Assembly (NCBI GenBank): GCA_003517915.1
Contig: DOZQ01000151.1
Span: forward strand, 1-16,839
Direction: 5' to 3'
Source of the DNA: Oscillospiraceae bacterium
GTDB lineage: Bacteria > Bacillota > Clostridia > Oscillospirales > Acutalibacteraceae
DNA: 16,839 nucleotides
Positions 6,089 to 13,046 of this stretch are shown here, in pieces. The position numbers and the translations under genes were made by a program. Numbering within the stretch: the stretch's first letter is position 1; the number at the start of each line of letters is the position of its first letter. The notes below the pieces were generated by a model. The model saw only the letters and a program-made list of their open reading frames with translations, did no database searches and was not told where the DNA came from.

Positions 6089-7246
6089 TTACCAGCGATT
6101 GGTTCTCGGGAAGTTGGTCAGGCTTTCGGGGCCGTCGGCGCGCAGAACCACTGTGTCCTCAATACGGGTGCCGCCCACGCCGGGCTCCATCAGGGTAATT
6201 TCGAAACAGAATGTCTGGTTGACCTGCAGCACGTCGTCGCTGTTCGGGCCGATTGTGGGAATCTCTTCCTCGGGGTCCATGCCGGTGGAGTGCGCGCAGC
6301 CGCGGCCTTCTCCGGCGAAGTGGATATAACCGGCTTCCGCCATCACGCGGTTGGCGGCCACGTCGGCCTCTTTGCCTGTCATGCCGGGACGCAGCGCCGC
6401 CATGCCTTCTTCCCATGCCTTGAGGCAGGTGTCAAGCAGCTTTTCCTGCGCGGCGGACATTTCTCCGTAGCCTACGCCGCGCGCCATATCCGACGAATAA
6501 TCGTTGAAACGGCAGCCGATATCAACAAGGATAGTTTCGCCCCTTGTGATGATTTTGTCGGTTGGGTAAGCGAGAAACCATTTTTCCGCGTTAACGCCGG
6601 ACTGCACCATTATATCAAAGGATTTACTGTCTGCGCCCAGGCGGAACATCTCCGACATGGCCTGGCGCACGACCTCGCGCTCGGTAAGGCCGGTTTCGCA
6701 TTCCAGCAACTCTTTGATTCTCCAAAGACCCTTGTCGGCAAGCTCGCCGGCGACCTTCATGTTTCTGATTTCGCGCTCGCTCTTTACGGATTTCAGGTTC
6801 TCGATGAGCATGGTTTTCTCAAGCTTTGCGCCTCCAATGTTGGCCATAATCATCTCATAGAACTCAAGCGCGCAGTATTTCGCGCCGGAAAGTCCCAGCT
6901 TCGCGCCCGGATGCTTTGCCGCGAAATCCTTAACGATGTTTCCCAGCTCCTGGCGGATGCCGCGCGTGTCACTCATCCAGGTCTTGTCGGAGGCATAGCC
7001 TACAAGGCTGCCCTCGGCCAGAAGAATGGGATCGCCGGAAAGCGGTAAAAACACCATCGCGGGATAGGGAAACACGCCGTCAAACGCGCGGTAGTCAGCA
7101 AGCCAGCGCACATTGCTCATGCGTGGCGCGTCCGAATAGACCAGAAGTCCGTCCAGTCCTTCGAGCTGCATTTTTTGCCTGGTGCGCGCCACACGATCCT
7201 GATATTCGCTTACGGGGATATTTTGCAGTACATCTTCGTAACCCAT
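6089..7246 (-). CDS. M24 family metallopeptidase (Xaa-Pro aminopeptidase/creatinase-like)
   Basis: Cytoplasmic pita-bread hydrolase of 385 residues, a normal length. The creatinase-type N-terminal domain covers about 14-150 and the catalytic domain about 160-375. The five metal ligands expected for M24 enzymes are visible: Asp242 (VDIGC), Asp253 (SSDMARG), His319 (GCAHSTG), Glu354 (LMEPG) and Glu363 (RIEDT), which argues for a metal-dependent peptidase or amidase rather than true creatinase. The segment after His319 (STGMDPEEEIPTIG) differs from the usual GhxxHE.P form, so substrate preference is uncertain: proline dipeptides, or a small amide as in ectoine hydrolase relatives. Start ATG follows AAGGAG. 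It lies 41 bp downstream of the binding-protein gene and is the last gene of the importer operon, suggesting that it processes the imported compound. Confidence 0.88.
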   Translation of the reverse strand: MGYEDVLQNIPVSEYQDRVARTRQKMQLEGLDGLLVYSDAPRMSNVRWLADYRAFDGVFPYPAMVFLPLSGDPILLAEGSLVGYASDKTWMSDTRGIRQELGNIVKDFAAKHPGAKLGLSGAKYCALEFYEMIMANIGGAKLEKTMLIENLKSVKSEREIRNMKVAGELADKGLWRIKELLECETGLTEREVVRQAMSEMFRLGADSKSFDIMVQSGVNAEKWFLAYPTDKIITRGETILVDIGCRFNDYSSDMARGVGYGEMSAAQEKLLDTCLKAWEEGMAALRPGMTGKEADVAANRVMAEAGYIHFAGEGRGCAHSTGMDPEEEIPTIGPNSDDVLQVNQTFCFEITLMEPGVGGTRIEDTVVLRADGPESLTNFPRTNRW

Positions 7247-7287
7247 TTTTAGTCTCCTTCCATTTGTTAAATGCTAATTTACTTTAA

Positions 7288-8304
7288 TTAAGAAAAGTTA
7301 GCGGCCAAATAAGCGTCTACGTTTTCCTTGGTAACCAGCTCATATGGGAGAATGATGCGCTTGTCAACGTTCTCACCCTTCGCCAGCTTGTACGCCGCGG
7401 CAACAGCCTCGTGCGTGTCGGAGTTGTTGGTGATGGTCAGCTTGAAGGATCCGCCCTTTTGAACTTCCAGCGCGGCGTCTTCTTGGCCGTCCATGGAAAT
7501 AATCATGATTTCTTTTTCGCGTCCGGCGTCCTGAATCGCCTCAAGGCAGCCCATAGCCATCTCGTCGTTTTCGCAGTATACCAGATCGATGTCGCTGTTG
7601 GCGCTGAGGATGTTGGTCATAGCCTGATTCGCGTCCAGGCGCAGCCAGTCGGCGGCCTGCTCCACAATAACCTTGATGTCGGGATATTCGGGCGCTTTTT
7701 TGTTCCAGCCGTTGTAGCGGTTGAGCGAGTTTGTGGACTCGACGACACCGCGGATCATAACGACGTTGCCTTTGCCGTTCAGAAGAGTGTTGGCATATTC
7801 AGCCGCCGCCATACCCATTTCCACCTCATCGGTGGAGACGAAGGTATTGTAGTAGTTATAGGCGTCCTCGCCCTCGGTGGCGCAGCCCGAAGCCGCGATA
7901 ATAAGCGGAATGCCGGCTTCATAAACTTCTTTGTAGGCAGGGTAAATCGCGGTGCCGGACAGGGAGGATACGATAATAGCGTCGCAGCCTTGCTGGATTA
8001 AAGACTCGATGTTGGTGATTTCGGTCTGAACGTCGCCGTCGCCCTCTACGATTATAGGCTCGACGTCGGGATAATCCTTGACCGCTTCTTTGAAATAGTC
8101 AACCATCGAGATGCGGAACGGGTGGTTCATTACGCACTGGGAAAATCCAATTTTGAACTTTTCACCCGCCGGGTCGTTTGCCTTGGAACCTGTCGAGGCC
8201 GTATCGCCCGAGCTGCCTCCGTTAGACGTGGCAGGGGAGGAACTGCAAGCCGCCAATGACAGGGCAAATGCCAAAACCAATAAAATCGCCATGAATTTTT
8301 TCAT
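7288..8304 (-). CDS. Substrate-binding lipoprotein of RbsB type (Peripla_BP_4)
   Basis: Extracellular solute receptor of the importer, 338 residues. The signal peptide ends in the lipobox LAAC with Cys20, so the protein is lipid-anchored to the membrane. A Ser/Gly/Thr linker (about 21-48) precedes the type I periplasmic-binding fold: FKIGFSQCVMNHPFR opens the first lobe, IESLIQQGCDAIIVSS is the typical RbsB-family helix-strand, and later parts include DIDLVYCENDEMAMG and IMIISMDGQ. The family binds pentoses, hexoses, AI-2 or other polyols; the ligand cannot be read here. AAAGGAG precedes the ATG. An intercistronic stem-loop lies just upstream, consistent with higher expression of the binding protein than of the permease genes. 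It could serve both transport and signalling. Confidence 0.93.
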   Translation of the reverse strand: MKKFMAILLVLAFALSLAACSSSPATSNGGSSGDTASTGSKANDPAGEKFKIGFSQCVMNHPFRISMVDYFKEAVKDYPDVEPIIVEGDGDVQTEITNIESLIQQGCDAIIVSSLSGTAIYPAYKEVYEAGIPLIIAASGCATEGEDAYNYYNTFVSTDEVEMGMAAAEYANTLLNGKGNVVMIRGVVESTNSLNRYNGWNKKAPEYPDIKVIVEQAADWLRLDANQAMTNILSANSDIDLVYCENDEMAMGCLEAIQDAGREKEIMIISMDGQEDAALEVQKGGSFKLTITNNSDTHEAVAAAYKLAKGENVDKRIILPYELVTKENVDAYLAANFS

Positions 8305-8327
8305 AAGTGTTTTCTCCTTTCGTACTT

Positions 8328-8394
8328 ATGCCGGCGCATGCCTTTGACTTTAGAGCAGGCAAACCGGCATTATATGTTAGTCCGGATTATCCGG
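8328..8394 (-). other. Intercistronic stem-loops between permease and binding-protein genes
   Basis: Arms ATGCCGG (8328-8334) and CCGGCAT (8364-8370), with inner arms TGCCT (8339-8343) and AGGCA (8357-8361), form one hairpin. A second perfect palindrome, CCGGAT-T-ATCCGG (8382-8394), abuts the permease stop codon. There is no U-tract. Such structures commonly protect or separate the mRNA of a strongly expressed binding-protein gene; that role is inferred here. Confidence 0.5.
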
Positions 8395-8395
8395 C

Positions 8396-9352
8396 CTAAA
8401 CCTCTTTGACAAGCTTTTTACGCTTGTTTACAAGCTCGCGGGATACGATAAGCGAGGTAATAAGAATCACCGCGCCCGTGACAATAGGCTGCGCGTCGGT
8501 ATTGATGTTCATCAGGTTCATCAGATTTTTTATCATACATACGACCATTGTACCGACAAAGGTACCCAAAATGCTCCCCTTGCCGCCGGTCATACTGATT
8601 CCGCCTATAACACAAATTGTAATGGCCGTCATCTCATAGCCCTGCCCTGAGCGGGGTTCGCCTATACCTATGCGAGCCGCTATAAACAAACCCGAGAGCG
8701 CCGCTAAGACCGCGCTTATAATATAAACGGCTATCTTGATTTTGTCGGCATTGACGCCGAAGAGCTTTGAGGTTTCTTCTCCGCCGCCCACAGCGTGGAC
8801 ATGCCGCCCGAAGCGCGTTCGGTTTAGCACCAGCAGCGCCAGCAAGAACGCCGCGATTACATACCAGATGCCGTTTTGCATACCAAGAGTTCTGCCCTTG
8901 ATTATCTGCTTAAAACTGTCGCCGACCGTTCCGGTCAGCGGTCCGCCGCCGGTGAAAAGAAAGGTGACGGCCCGCATTATCATCATCATGGCGAGGGTCG
9001 CCATGAACGGCTCTATATTAAAGCGCGTCACTAAAAAGCCGTTGACAAGTCCGCACGCAAGGCCGATTGCTATGACCGTGAGGAAAATAAGCGGCAAAGC
9101 CACATTGCTCAGAGCCATCTTTGCGCTTACGACGCTGGAAAAGGCCAAAACCGAACCTACTGAAAGGTCAATGCCTCCCACCATCAGCACAAAGGTCATG
9201 CCTATGCCTATAAGCGCCGATTCCACCGCGTACTGTATGATATTTGCGAAGTTGCCTATGCTGAAAAAGCTGTCGGAAAGCTGTGAGCCGACAATTATAA
9301 GCGCGATCAGCATCGCGACGGGTAACAACTTGGAAATTTCAATCTTTTTCAT
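8396..9352 (-). CDS. ABC importer permease, RbsC type (second permease)
   Basis: Integral membrane subunit of 318 residues, BPD_transp_2 family, with roughly eight to ten hydrophobic segments. Family hallmarks: GIGMTFVLMVGGIDLSVGS near residues 48-66 and GGISMTGGKGSILGT in the C-terminal third. The N-terminus is short and the C-terminus is basic (NKRKKLVKEV). It overlaps the ATPase gene by 4 bp (ATGA), so the two are translationally coupled. With the other permease it would form the heterodimeric channel of the importer. Confidence 0.93.
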   Translation of the reverse strand: MKKIEISKLLPVAMLIALIIVGSQLSDSFFSIGNFANIIQYAVESALIGIGMTFVLMVGGIDLSVGSVLAFSSVVSAKMALSNVALPLIFLTVIAIGLACGLVNGFLVTRFNIEPFMATLAMMMIMRAVTFLFTGGGPLTGTVGDSFKQIIKGRTLGMQNGIWYVIAAFLLALLVLNRTRFGRHVHAVGGGEETSKLFGVNADKIKIAVYIISAVLAALSGLFIAARIGIGEPRSGQGYEMTAITICVIGGISMTGGKGSILGTFVGTMVVCMIKNLMNLMNINTDAQPIVTGAVILITSLIVSRELVNKRKKLVKEV

Positions 9353-10848
9353 GATACATGCCTCTCAAGCGCGTATTTCAGAACTAATTCCTGTGTGGCT
9401 TCTTCCTTAGGCAACGAAGCGGTGAGCGCTCCGCCCGAAAAAACCAGCACCCGGTCACACATGCCGAGCAGCTCCGGCATTTCCGTAGAGAAAAGTATTA
9501 TAGCAAGCCCCTGCTCGGCAAGGCTGTTGATCTGCCGGTATATCTCCGACTTGGCCCCGACGTCCACGCCTCTGGTAGGCTCCTCTAAAATCAGCACCTT
9601 GTGGCTGCCGATTATCCAGCGCCCGAGCAGCACTTTTTGCTGATTTCCGCCGCTGAGCTCATCCGGATGCTCGTGAAGCCCCTGAGTCTTGACGCCCAGC
9701 CGCCGCACCACCTCCCCACTTTGAGAACGCTCAAAGCGGTTGTGAAGAATCGCCCGTTTGCTGAATAAACTGTCCAGCGCACCTGCCGTGATGTTGGTGA
9801 GCAGATTCTGGTTGAGAAAAAGCCCCTGGGTTTTGCGATCCTCCGGCAGAAAGGCTATCCCGTTGCGTATGCTTTCGGCAGGATTTTTAATATTCAGTTT
9901 CCTGCCGCCGCAAACTACTTCCCCGGTCGGATGTCCGCACAGACCGAACAGCGTTTTGGTGACGGCGCTCGCGCCCGAAGCCTCCAGCCCGGCGAAGCCA
10001 AGAACCTCCCCCTTGTGCAGGGTGAAAGAAACATTCCCGAAGTGTTCGCCCAAAGACAAATCCTTAACCTTAAGCACAGCGTCGCCGCGCGAGGCATTCC
10101 TCGCCGGATACAGGGAGTTAAGCTCCCGCCCTATCATCAGCGGTATAAGGCGTTCTTCATTGCATTCCTCTCCGGGCATTGTTGCTATGAGCTTGCCGTC
10201 GCGCAGCACCGACACGCGGTCGGCTAAGGAAAAAACCTCATTCATGCGGTGGGATATATATATTATGGTTACTTCTTCTTTTTTAAGGTCGTCGATCATC
10301 TGGAACAGAGCCTGCATTTCCTCGGCGTTCAGGTTCGCCGTCGGCTCGTCCATAATCACCACCGACGCCTTCTGGCTGACCGCGCGGGCAATCTCCACCA
10401 TTTTACGTGTCGAGACAGGCAGCTCGCGCATTTTTGCGGAGGTGTCGATTTTTAGTCCCAGCCGTTCCATAAGCTCCTTCGCGCTTTGCCGGAGCTTTTT
10501 GCGGTCCACCAAAAAGGTACCCGGATACCGGGGCTCCCGGCGCAGAAAGATGTTTTCCGCCACCGTCATTTCGGGAATCTCCTGAATCTCCTGGAACAAG
10601 GTGCTGATGCCCGCTGCTTGCGCGTCGCTGGGGTTCATAAACTGCACCGGTTCCCCGTTCAAAAAGAGTCTGCCCCTGTCAGCCCGATAGACTCCCGAGA
10701 TAATTTTGATAAGCGTGGATTTTCCCGCCCCGTTTTCTCCTACCAGCGCGTGCAGCTCACCGCGTTTAAAAGTAAGGCTCACGTCGTCCAGCACCGTGTT
10801 GTGGGAAAAAACCTTGCTGACTTCCTTGAGTTCAAAAACGTCACGCAA
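9349..10848 (-). CDS. ABC importer double ATPase, RbsA type
   Basis: A 499-residue energising subunit with two ABC domains. Domain 1: Walker A GENGAGKST (38-46), FQE Q-loop (85-87), signature region LPVSTRKM (143-150), Walker B with Glu (VIMDEPT, 164-170), switch His200. Domain 2: a relaxed Walker A (GLEASGASA), as is usual for this family, FLPEDRKTQGLF (333-344), canonical LSGGNQQK (398-405) and ILEEPTRGVD (420-429), where the Walker B Asp is Glu. The essential motifs of a working importer ATPase are therefore present, in clear contrast to the degenerate paralogue of the same length at 4252-5751. Start is TTG with AGGAGG 9 nt upstream; it overlaps the first permease gene by 8 bp and the second permease gene by 4 bp. 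Confidence 0.94.
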   Translation of the reverse strand: MRDVFELKEVSKVFSHNTVLDDVSLTFKRGELHALVGENGAGKSTLIKIISGVYRADRGRLFLNGEPVQFMNPSDAQAAGISTLFQEIQEIPEMTVAENIFLRREPRYPGTFLVDRKKLRQSAKELMERLGLKIDTSAKMRELPVSTRKMVEIARAVSQKASVVIMDEPTANLNAEEMQALFQMIDDLKKEEVTIIYISHRMNEVFSLADRVSVLRDGKLIATMPGEECNEERLIPLMIGRELNSLYPARNASRGDAVLKVKDLSLGEHFGNVSFTLHKGEVLGFAGLEASGASAVTKTLFGLCGHPTGEVVCGGRKLNIKNPAESIRNGIAFLPEDRKTQGLFLNQNLLTNITAGALDSLFSKRAILHNRFERSQSGEVVRRLGVKTQGLHEHPDELSGGNQQKVLLGRWIIGSHKVLILEEPTRGVDVGAKSEIYRQINSLAEQGLAIILFSTEMPELLGMCDRVLVFSGGALTASLPKEEATQELVLKYALERHVS

Positions 10849-11866
10849 CCTTGGCCCCCTCCTTTCTCAGTACACGAAGGATCTTGCCTTTTGAGGAAAT
10901 AAGCACCGCCATCAGTATGATAAAGCCCTGAATAAGCTGCTGGATATAAGAGCTTATGCCAATGAGCGGGAAGAGGTTGGAAAGAATGCCGTACAGCACC
11001 GCACCCAGCAGCGTGCCAACAATGCTGCCCTTGCCGCCCGATAGCGACGCGCCCCCGACAACTACCGCCGCAATCGCGTTAAGCTCCATGCCCGCCGCGC
11101 CGCCGTGCGTCGTCGTCGGCTGAAAAGCTCCTATTCTCGCCACCGAAAGCAGTCCGCTCACCGTGGCGAACAGCGCGCACAGCACATAGGCCAAAACCTT
11201 GACCCTGCGCACATTGGTTCCCGAATAATACGCCGCCGTCTGGTTCGAGCCGGTTATATACAGCCGGCGGCCGAAGGTGGTTTTTCTCATCATAAAAAAC
11301 GCCGCTACCGCAATAACAAACATAACTACTACCGGCACCGGGATAAACCCGATATAGCCCGCGCCTATTTGCATGAAAGTGTCCGGCACATCTCCCGATA
11401 TGCTTGCCCCTCCCGAGGCAACCAGCACAATCCCCTGCATTATCTGTCTGGTCACCAGCGTGACCACAAACGGCTGTAACCGGCCGTAGGTGACGATTAT
11501 GCCGTTGAGCAGACCAACGAGCAGCCCGACCGCCAGCGCGGCGGCAATAGTGACGCCGATGGATACTCCGTCAACCATCATCATTATTGAAACCATGCCC
11601 ACAATCTGCACCGTCGCCCCAATTGAAAGGTCTATGCCGCCGATGAGTATTACAAAATACATGCCGATCGCGGCTATTGCGGTATAGGCCGTCTGACGCA
11701 GAAGATTGAGCAGGTTGTCCGCAGAGAGAAAGACCGGGGAAAGAAACTGCGAGACCACAAAAACCACGATTATAAGCAGCGAGATTGCTATTTCGTTTTT
11801 ATATTCCCGTATATAAGGCCGTTTTTTAAACAAAGCCTTCGGTAATATAGATTTTAATACCGCCAT
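10841..11866 (-). CDS. ABC importer permease, RbsC type (first permease)
   Basis: Integral membrane subunit of 341 residues and the first gene of the importer operon. After a basic cytoplasmic N-terminus (about 25 residues) come eight to ten hydrophobic segments. The conserved IGMYFVILIGGIDLSIGATV (about 72-91) and GGASLSGGKGSIVGTLLG (C-terminal third) match the BPD_transp_2 sugar permeases. It is clearly related to, but distinct from, the second permease, as expected for a heterodimer. ATG is preceded by GGGAGG at 7-nt spacing. The gene overlaps the ATPase gene by 8 bp. Candidate promoter and operator elements lie in the 1.2 kb upstream. Confidence 0.93.
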   Translation of the reverse strand: MAVLKSILPKALFKKRPYIREYKNEIAISLLIIVVFVVSQFLSPVFLSADNLLNLLRQTAYTAIAAIGMYFVILIGGIDLSIGATVQIVGMVSIMMMVDGVSIGVTIAAALAVGLLVGLLNGIIVTYGRLQPFVVTLVTRQIMQGIVLVASGGASISGDVPDTFMQIGAGYIGFIPVPVVVMFVIAVAAFFMMRKTTFGRRLYITGSNQTAAYYSGTNVRRVKVLAYVLCALFATVSGLLSVARIGAFQPTTTHGGAAGMELNAIAAVVVGGASLSGGKGSIVGTLLGAVLYGILSNLFPLIGISSYIQQLIQGFIILMAVLISSKGKILRVLRKEGAKVA

Positions 11867-11930
11867 AAAACACCCTCCCGACAGGCTTGTATGTATTTGC
11901 CTGCATACCTGTATCGGTTCATTTTTTTGT

Positions 11931-11970
11931 TTGTGTCCACAAGTGTAATATAGCGGAAATTGTTTATCAA
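11931..11970 (-). promoter_or_regulatory. Candidate promoter and operator of the importer operon
   Basis: On the minus strand, TTGATA (11965-11970), a 17-bp spacer and TACACT (11942-11947, 4/6) give a weak sigma-A-like promoter about 75 nt before the first permease gene. Right after it lies the palindrome TTGTG-TC-CACAA (11931-11942), placed at the likely start site as an operator would be. A weak -10 fits activator dependence. It is only one of several possible placements. Confidence 0.35.
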
Positions 11971-12025
11971 CCGGTACATTTTCACATTGGGTGTCATTTC
12001 TTCAGATGTTGTGTATTTAGGGCAA

Positions 12026-12059
12026 TTTGATTAAACTTATATGGTATAAGTTGGTCAAA
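12026..12059. promoter_or_regulatory. Extended palindrome upstream of the importer operon
   Basis: AACTTATA-TGG-TATAAGTT (12034-12052) is a perfect 8-bp inverted repeat, extended after a short asymmetric gap by TTTGA (12026-12030) and TCAAA (12055-12059). It lies about 170 bp upstream of the first permease gene. It could be an operator or an RNA hairpin. A smaller TTCAC/GTGAA repeat occurs near 12078-12092. Confidence 0.4.
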
Positions 12060-12125
12060 CAGCTTTAAAATTAGCACAATAAATTCACACATCGTGAAAA
12101 TATGTAAAAAATTGGCGTCGTATTT

Positions 12126-12141
12126 AAGTGATTTGACTATA
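12126..12141. repeat. AAGTGRTTTGACTATA repeat, copy 1
   Basis: AAGTGATTTGACTATA matches AAGTGGTTTGACTATA at 12748-12763 in 15 of 16 positions. Its reverse complement begins TATAGTCAAAT, the same 11-mer that forms the left part of the 5763-5782 palindrome before the degenerate ATPase gene. It lies 260 bp upstream of the importer operon. It may be a binding site for the YesN-like regulator (inference). Confidence 0.45.
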
Positions 12142-12211
12142 ACCGTATTAAACGGAAAGCTGTTAACCACCCCTGCACCGGGTTATTTTGATTATTGTTT
12201 CCCAAAATACG

Positions 12212-12245
12212 CAAAAAAGAAAACCACCTTTACCGGTGGTTTTCT
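12212..12245 (-). terminator. Intrinsic terminator of the gene remnant
   Basis: An 11-bp perfect stem AGAAAACCACC (12218-12228) and GGTGGTTTTCT (12235-12245) with a 6-nt loop is followed on the minus strand by a run of six or more T. It lies about 40 bp after the stop codon of the frameshifted remnant, so it is that gene's surviving terminator. Confidence 0.85.
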
Positions 12246-12284
12246 GTAAGCAATATTCAGTGTAATGTCAAATCGAGCCTCGTG

Positions 12285-12744
12285 TTACTCCACGGCGGGG
12301 AAATAGCTCGCTTCCCTAAGCGATATCATCGCCTCATCCCAGACGAATAATTTCATTTAGCGCCCGCGCCGATATCCTCCGGGATATCGATGTCAGTCTC
12401 GTACGCAGCGAGTCCGTTTACAAACTCGGATTCGGTTTCAAAGGCGGAAATTAATCTGCCATTTTCCGCGTACAGCGCGGCGATCATTGTCTGCGGCCGG
12501 TTTTCAAATAAGGCCGGCGGAGACAAATATCGCCGGCGTCAGATATTTCATCTCGGGGCTTGAATAGATCGGAATTTCCTGGCCGTTTACAAAAATGCGG
12601 AATGACATGCCGTTGTTATAATCCTTAATGTGGCTTACGCCGATCCAGGTTTCAAACCGGCCGTAGCCTAAACTCTTTAAACTTTTTTACGATGTTGCAC
12701 TTGGCCCCGCAGACAAAAATATCTCCGAAAATTCTGTGCCACAT
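12285..12744 (-). pseudogene. Frameshifted remnant of a surface or carbohydrate-binding protein
   Basis: Reading across three frames rebuilds one continuous protein tail of about 150 residues. Segment 1 (12744 down to about 12683) starts MWHRIFGDIFVCGAKC. Segment 2, after a shift in a six-T run at 12683-12688, includes GYGRFETWIGVSHIKDY, MSFRIFVNGQEI and SSPEMKYLTP and stops at 12504-12506. Segment 3 gives MIAALYAENGRLIS and IDIPEDIGAG and stops at 12353-12355. Segment 4 is MKLFVWDEAMISLRE, ending at 12285. From memory, the first part resembles NPCBM-like sugar-binding domains, and the last resembles the ALYDENGRL...MKxFxWD tail common at the C-terminus of Clostridia surface or glycan-active proteins. 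A ribosome binding site (AAGGAGG, 12782-12788) remains upstream, 37 nt from the ATG, and the terminator is intact. It is likely an internally deleted gene that then decayed; basecalling errors are a less likely cause because all the neighbours are intact. Confidence 0.7.
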
Positions 12745-12747
12745 TTC

Positions 12748-12763
12748 AAGTGGTTTGACTATA
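12748..12763. repeat. AAGTGRTTTGACTATA repeat, copy 2
   Basis: AAGTGGTTTGACTATA is a direct repeat of the copy at 12126-12141 (one difference). It lies between the remnant's ribosome binding site and its first ATG. The two copies bracket the pseudogene and its terminator, 622 bp apart. They could be regulator sites or the scars of a rearrangement. Confidence 0.45.
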
Positions 12764-12798
12764 TTTTTGACTGGTTTGTTACCTCCTTAATTTTCAAT

Positions 12799-12938
12799 TT
12801 GTGCAAACTTAAATACTGCGCCACAACCAATTGGTATAAATAGATATTTTGTGTATGCTTAGAGAATAAATCTTGTGCAATTACTATAATACAAATTCGA
12901 TAGAAAAAGCATAGATTATCGTCTCATTCACTGTGCAA
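12799..12938. repeat. Three TTGTGCAA direct repeats between the remnant and glmS
   Basis: TTGTGCAA occurs at 12799-12806 and 12873-12880, and TGTGCAA at 12932-12938. The last two share the longer form TGTGCAATT(A)CTATA. A perfect palindrome ACCAATTGGT lies at 12826-12835. They sit in AT-rich DNA between divergent units and may be sites for one regulator of glmS or of the former minus-strand gene. I see no gene in 12790-12983. Confidence 0.35.
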
Positions 12939-12983
12939 TTCTATATCTTTTTATTTTCATTTCTTTTATGAATCAAGGACATA

Positions 12984-13012
12984 TTGTATTAAAATATTAG
13001 ATATAGTATAAT
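12984..13012 (+). promoter_or_regulatory. Promoter of glmS
   Basis: TTGTAT (12984-12989), an exact 17-bp spacer and a perfect TATAAT (13007-13012) form a good sigma-A promoter. The transcript would start near 13019, leaving a leader of about 28 nt. This short leader has no room for a glmS ribozyme. Confidence 0.75.
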
Positions 13013-13046
13013 AGACAAATAAAAAAATGAAGGGACTGAACCGTAT

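Noticed and set aside
6290..7048. 252-codon plus-strand frame opposite the M24 peptidase gene
   Set aside because: Mirror frame of GC-rich coding DNA. The minus-strand gene has the metal ligands and a proper ribosome binding site.
7411..8001. 196-codon plus-strand frame opposite the binding-protein gene
   Set aside because: Antisense shadow without start signals. The lipoprotein gene is unambiguous.
9758..10585. 275-codon plus-strand frame opposite the importer ATPase gene
   Set aside because: Serine/arginine-rich antisense shadow. The ATPase motifs on the minus strand explain the region.
12126..12763. Mobile element bounded by the AAGTGRTTTGACTATA repeats
   Set aside because: The repeats are direct, short and imperfect. 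There is no transposase, and no inverted termini were seen, so a regulator site or chance duplication is more likely.
12790..13046. Possible glmS ribozyme before glmS
   Set aside because: No recognisable ribozyme core, and the best promoter leaves a leader of only about 28 nt.
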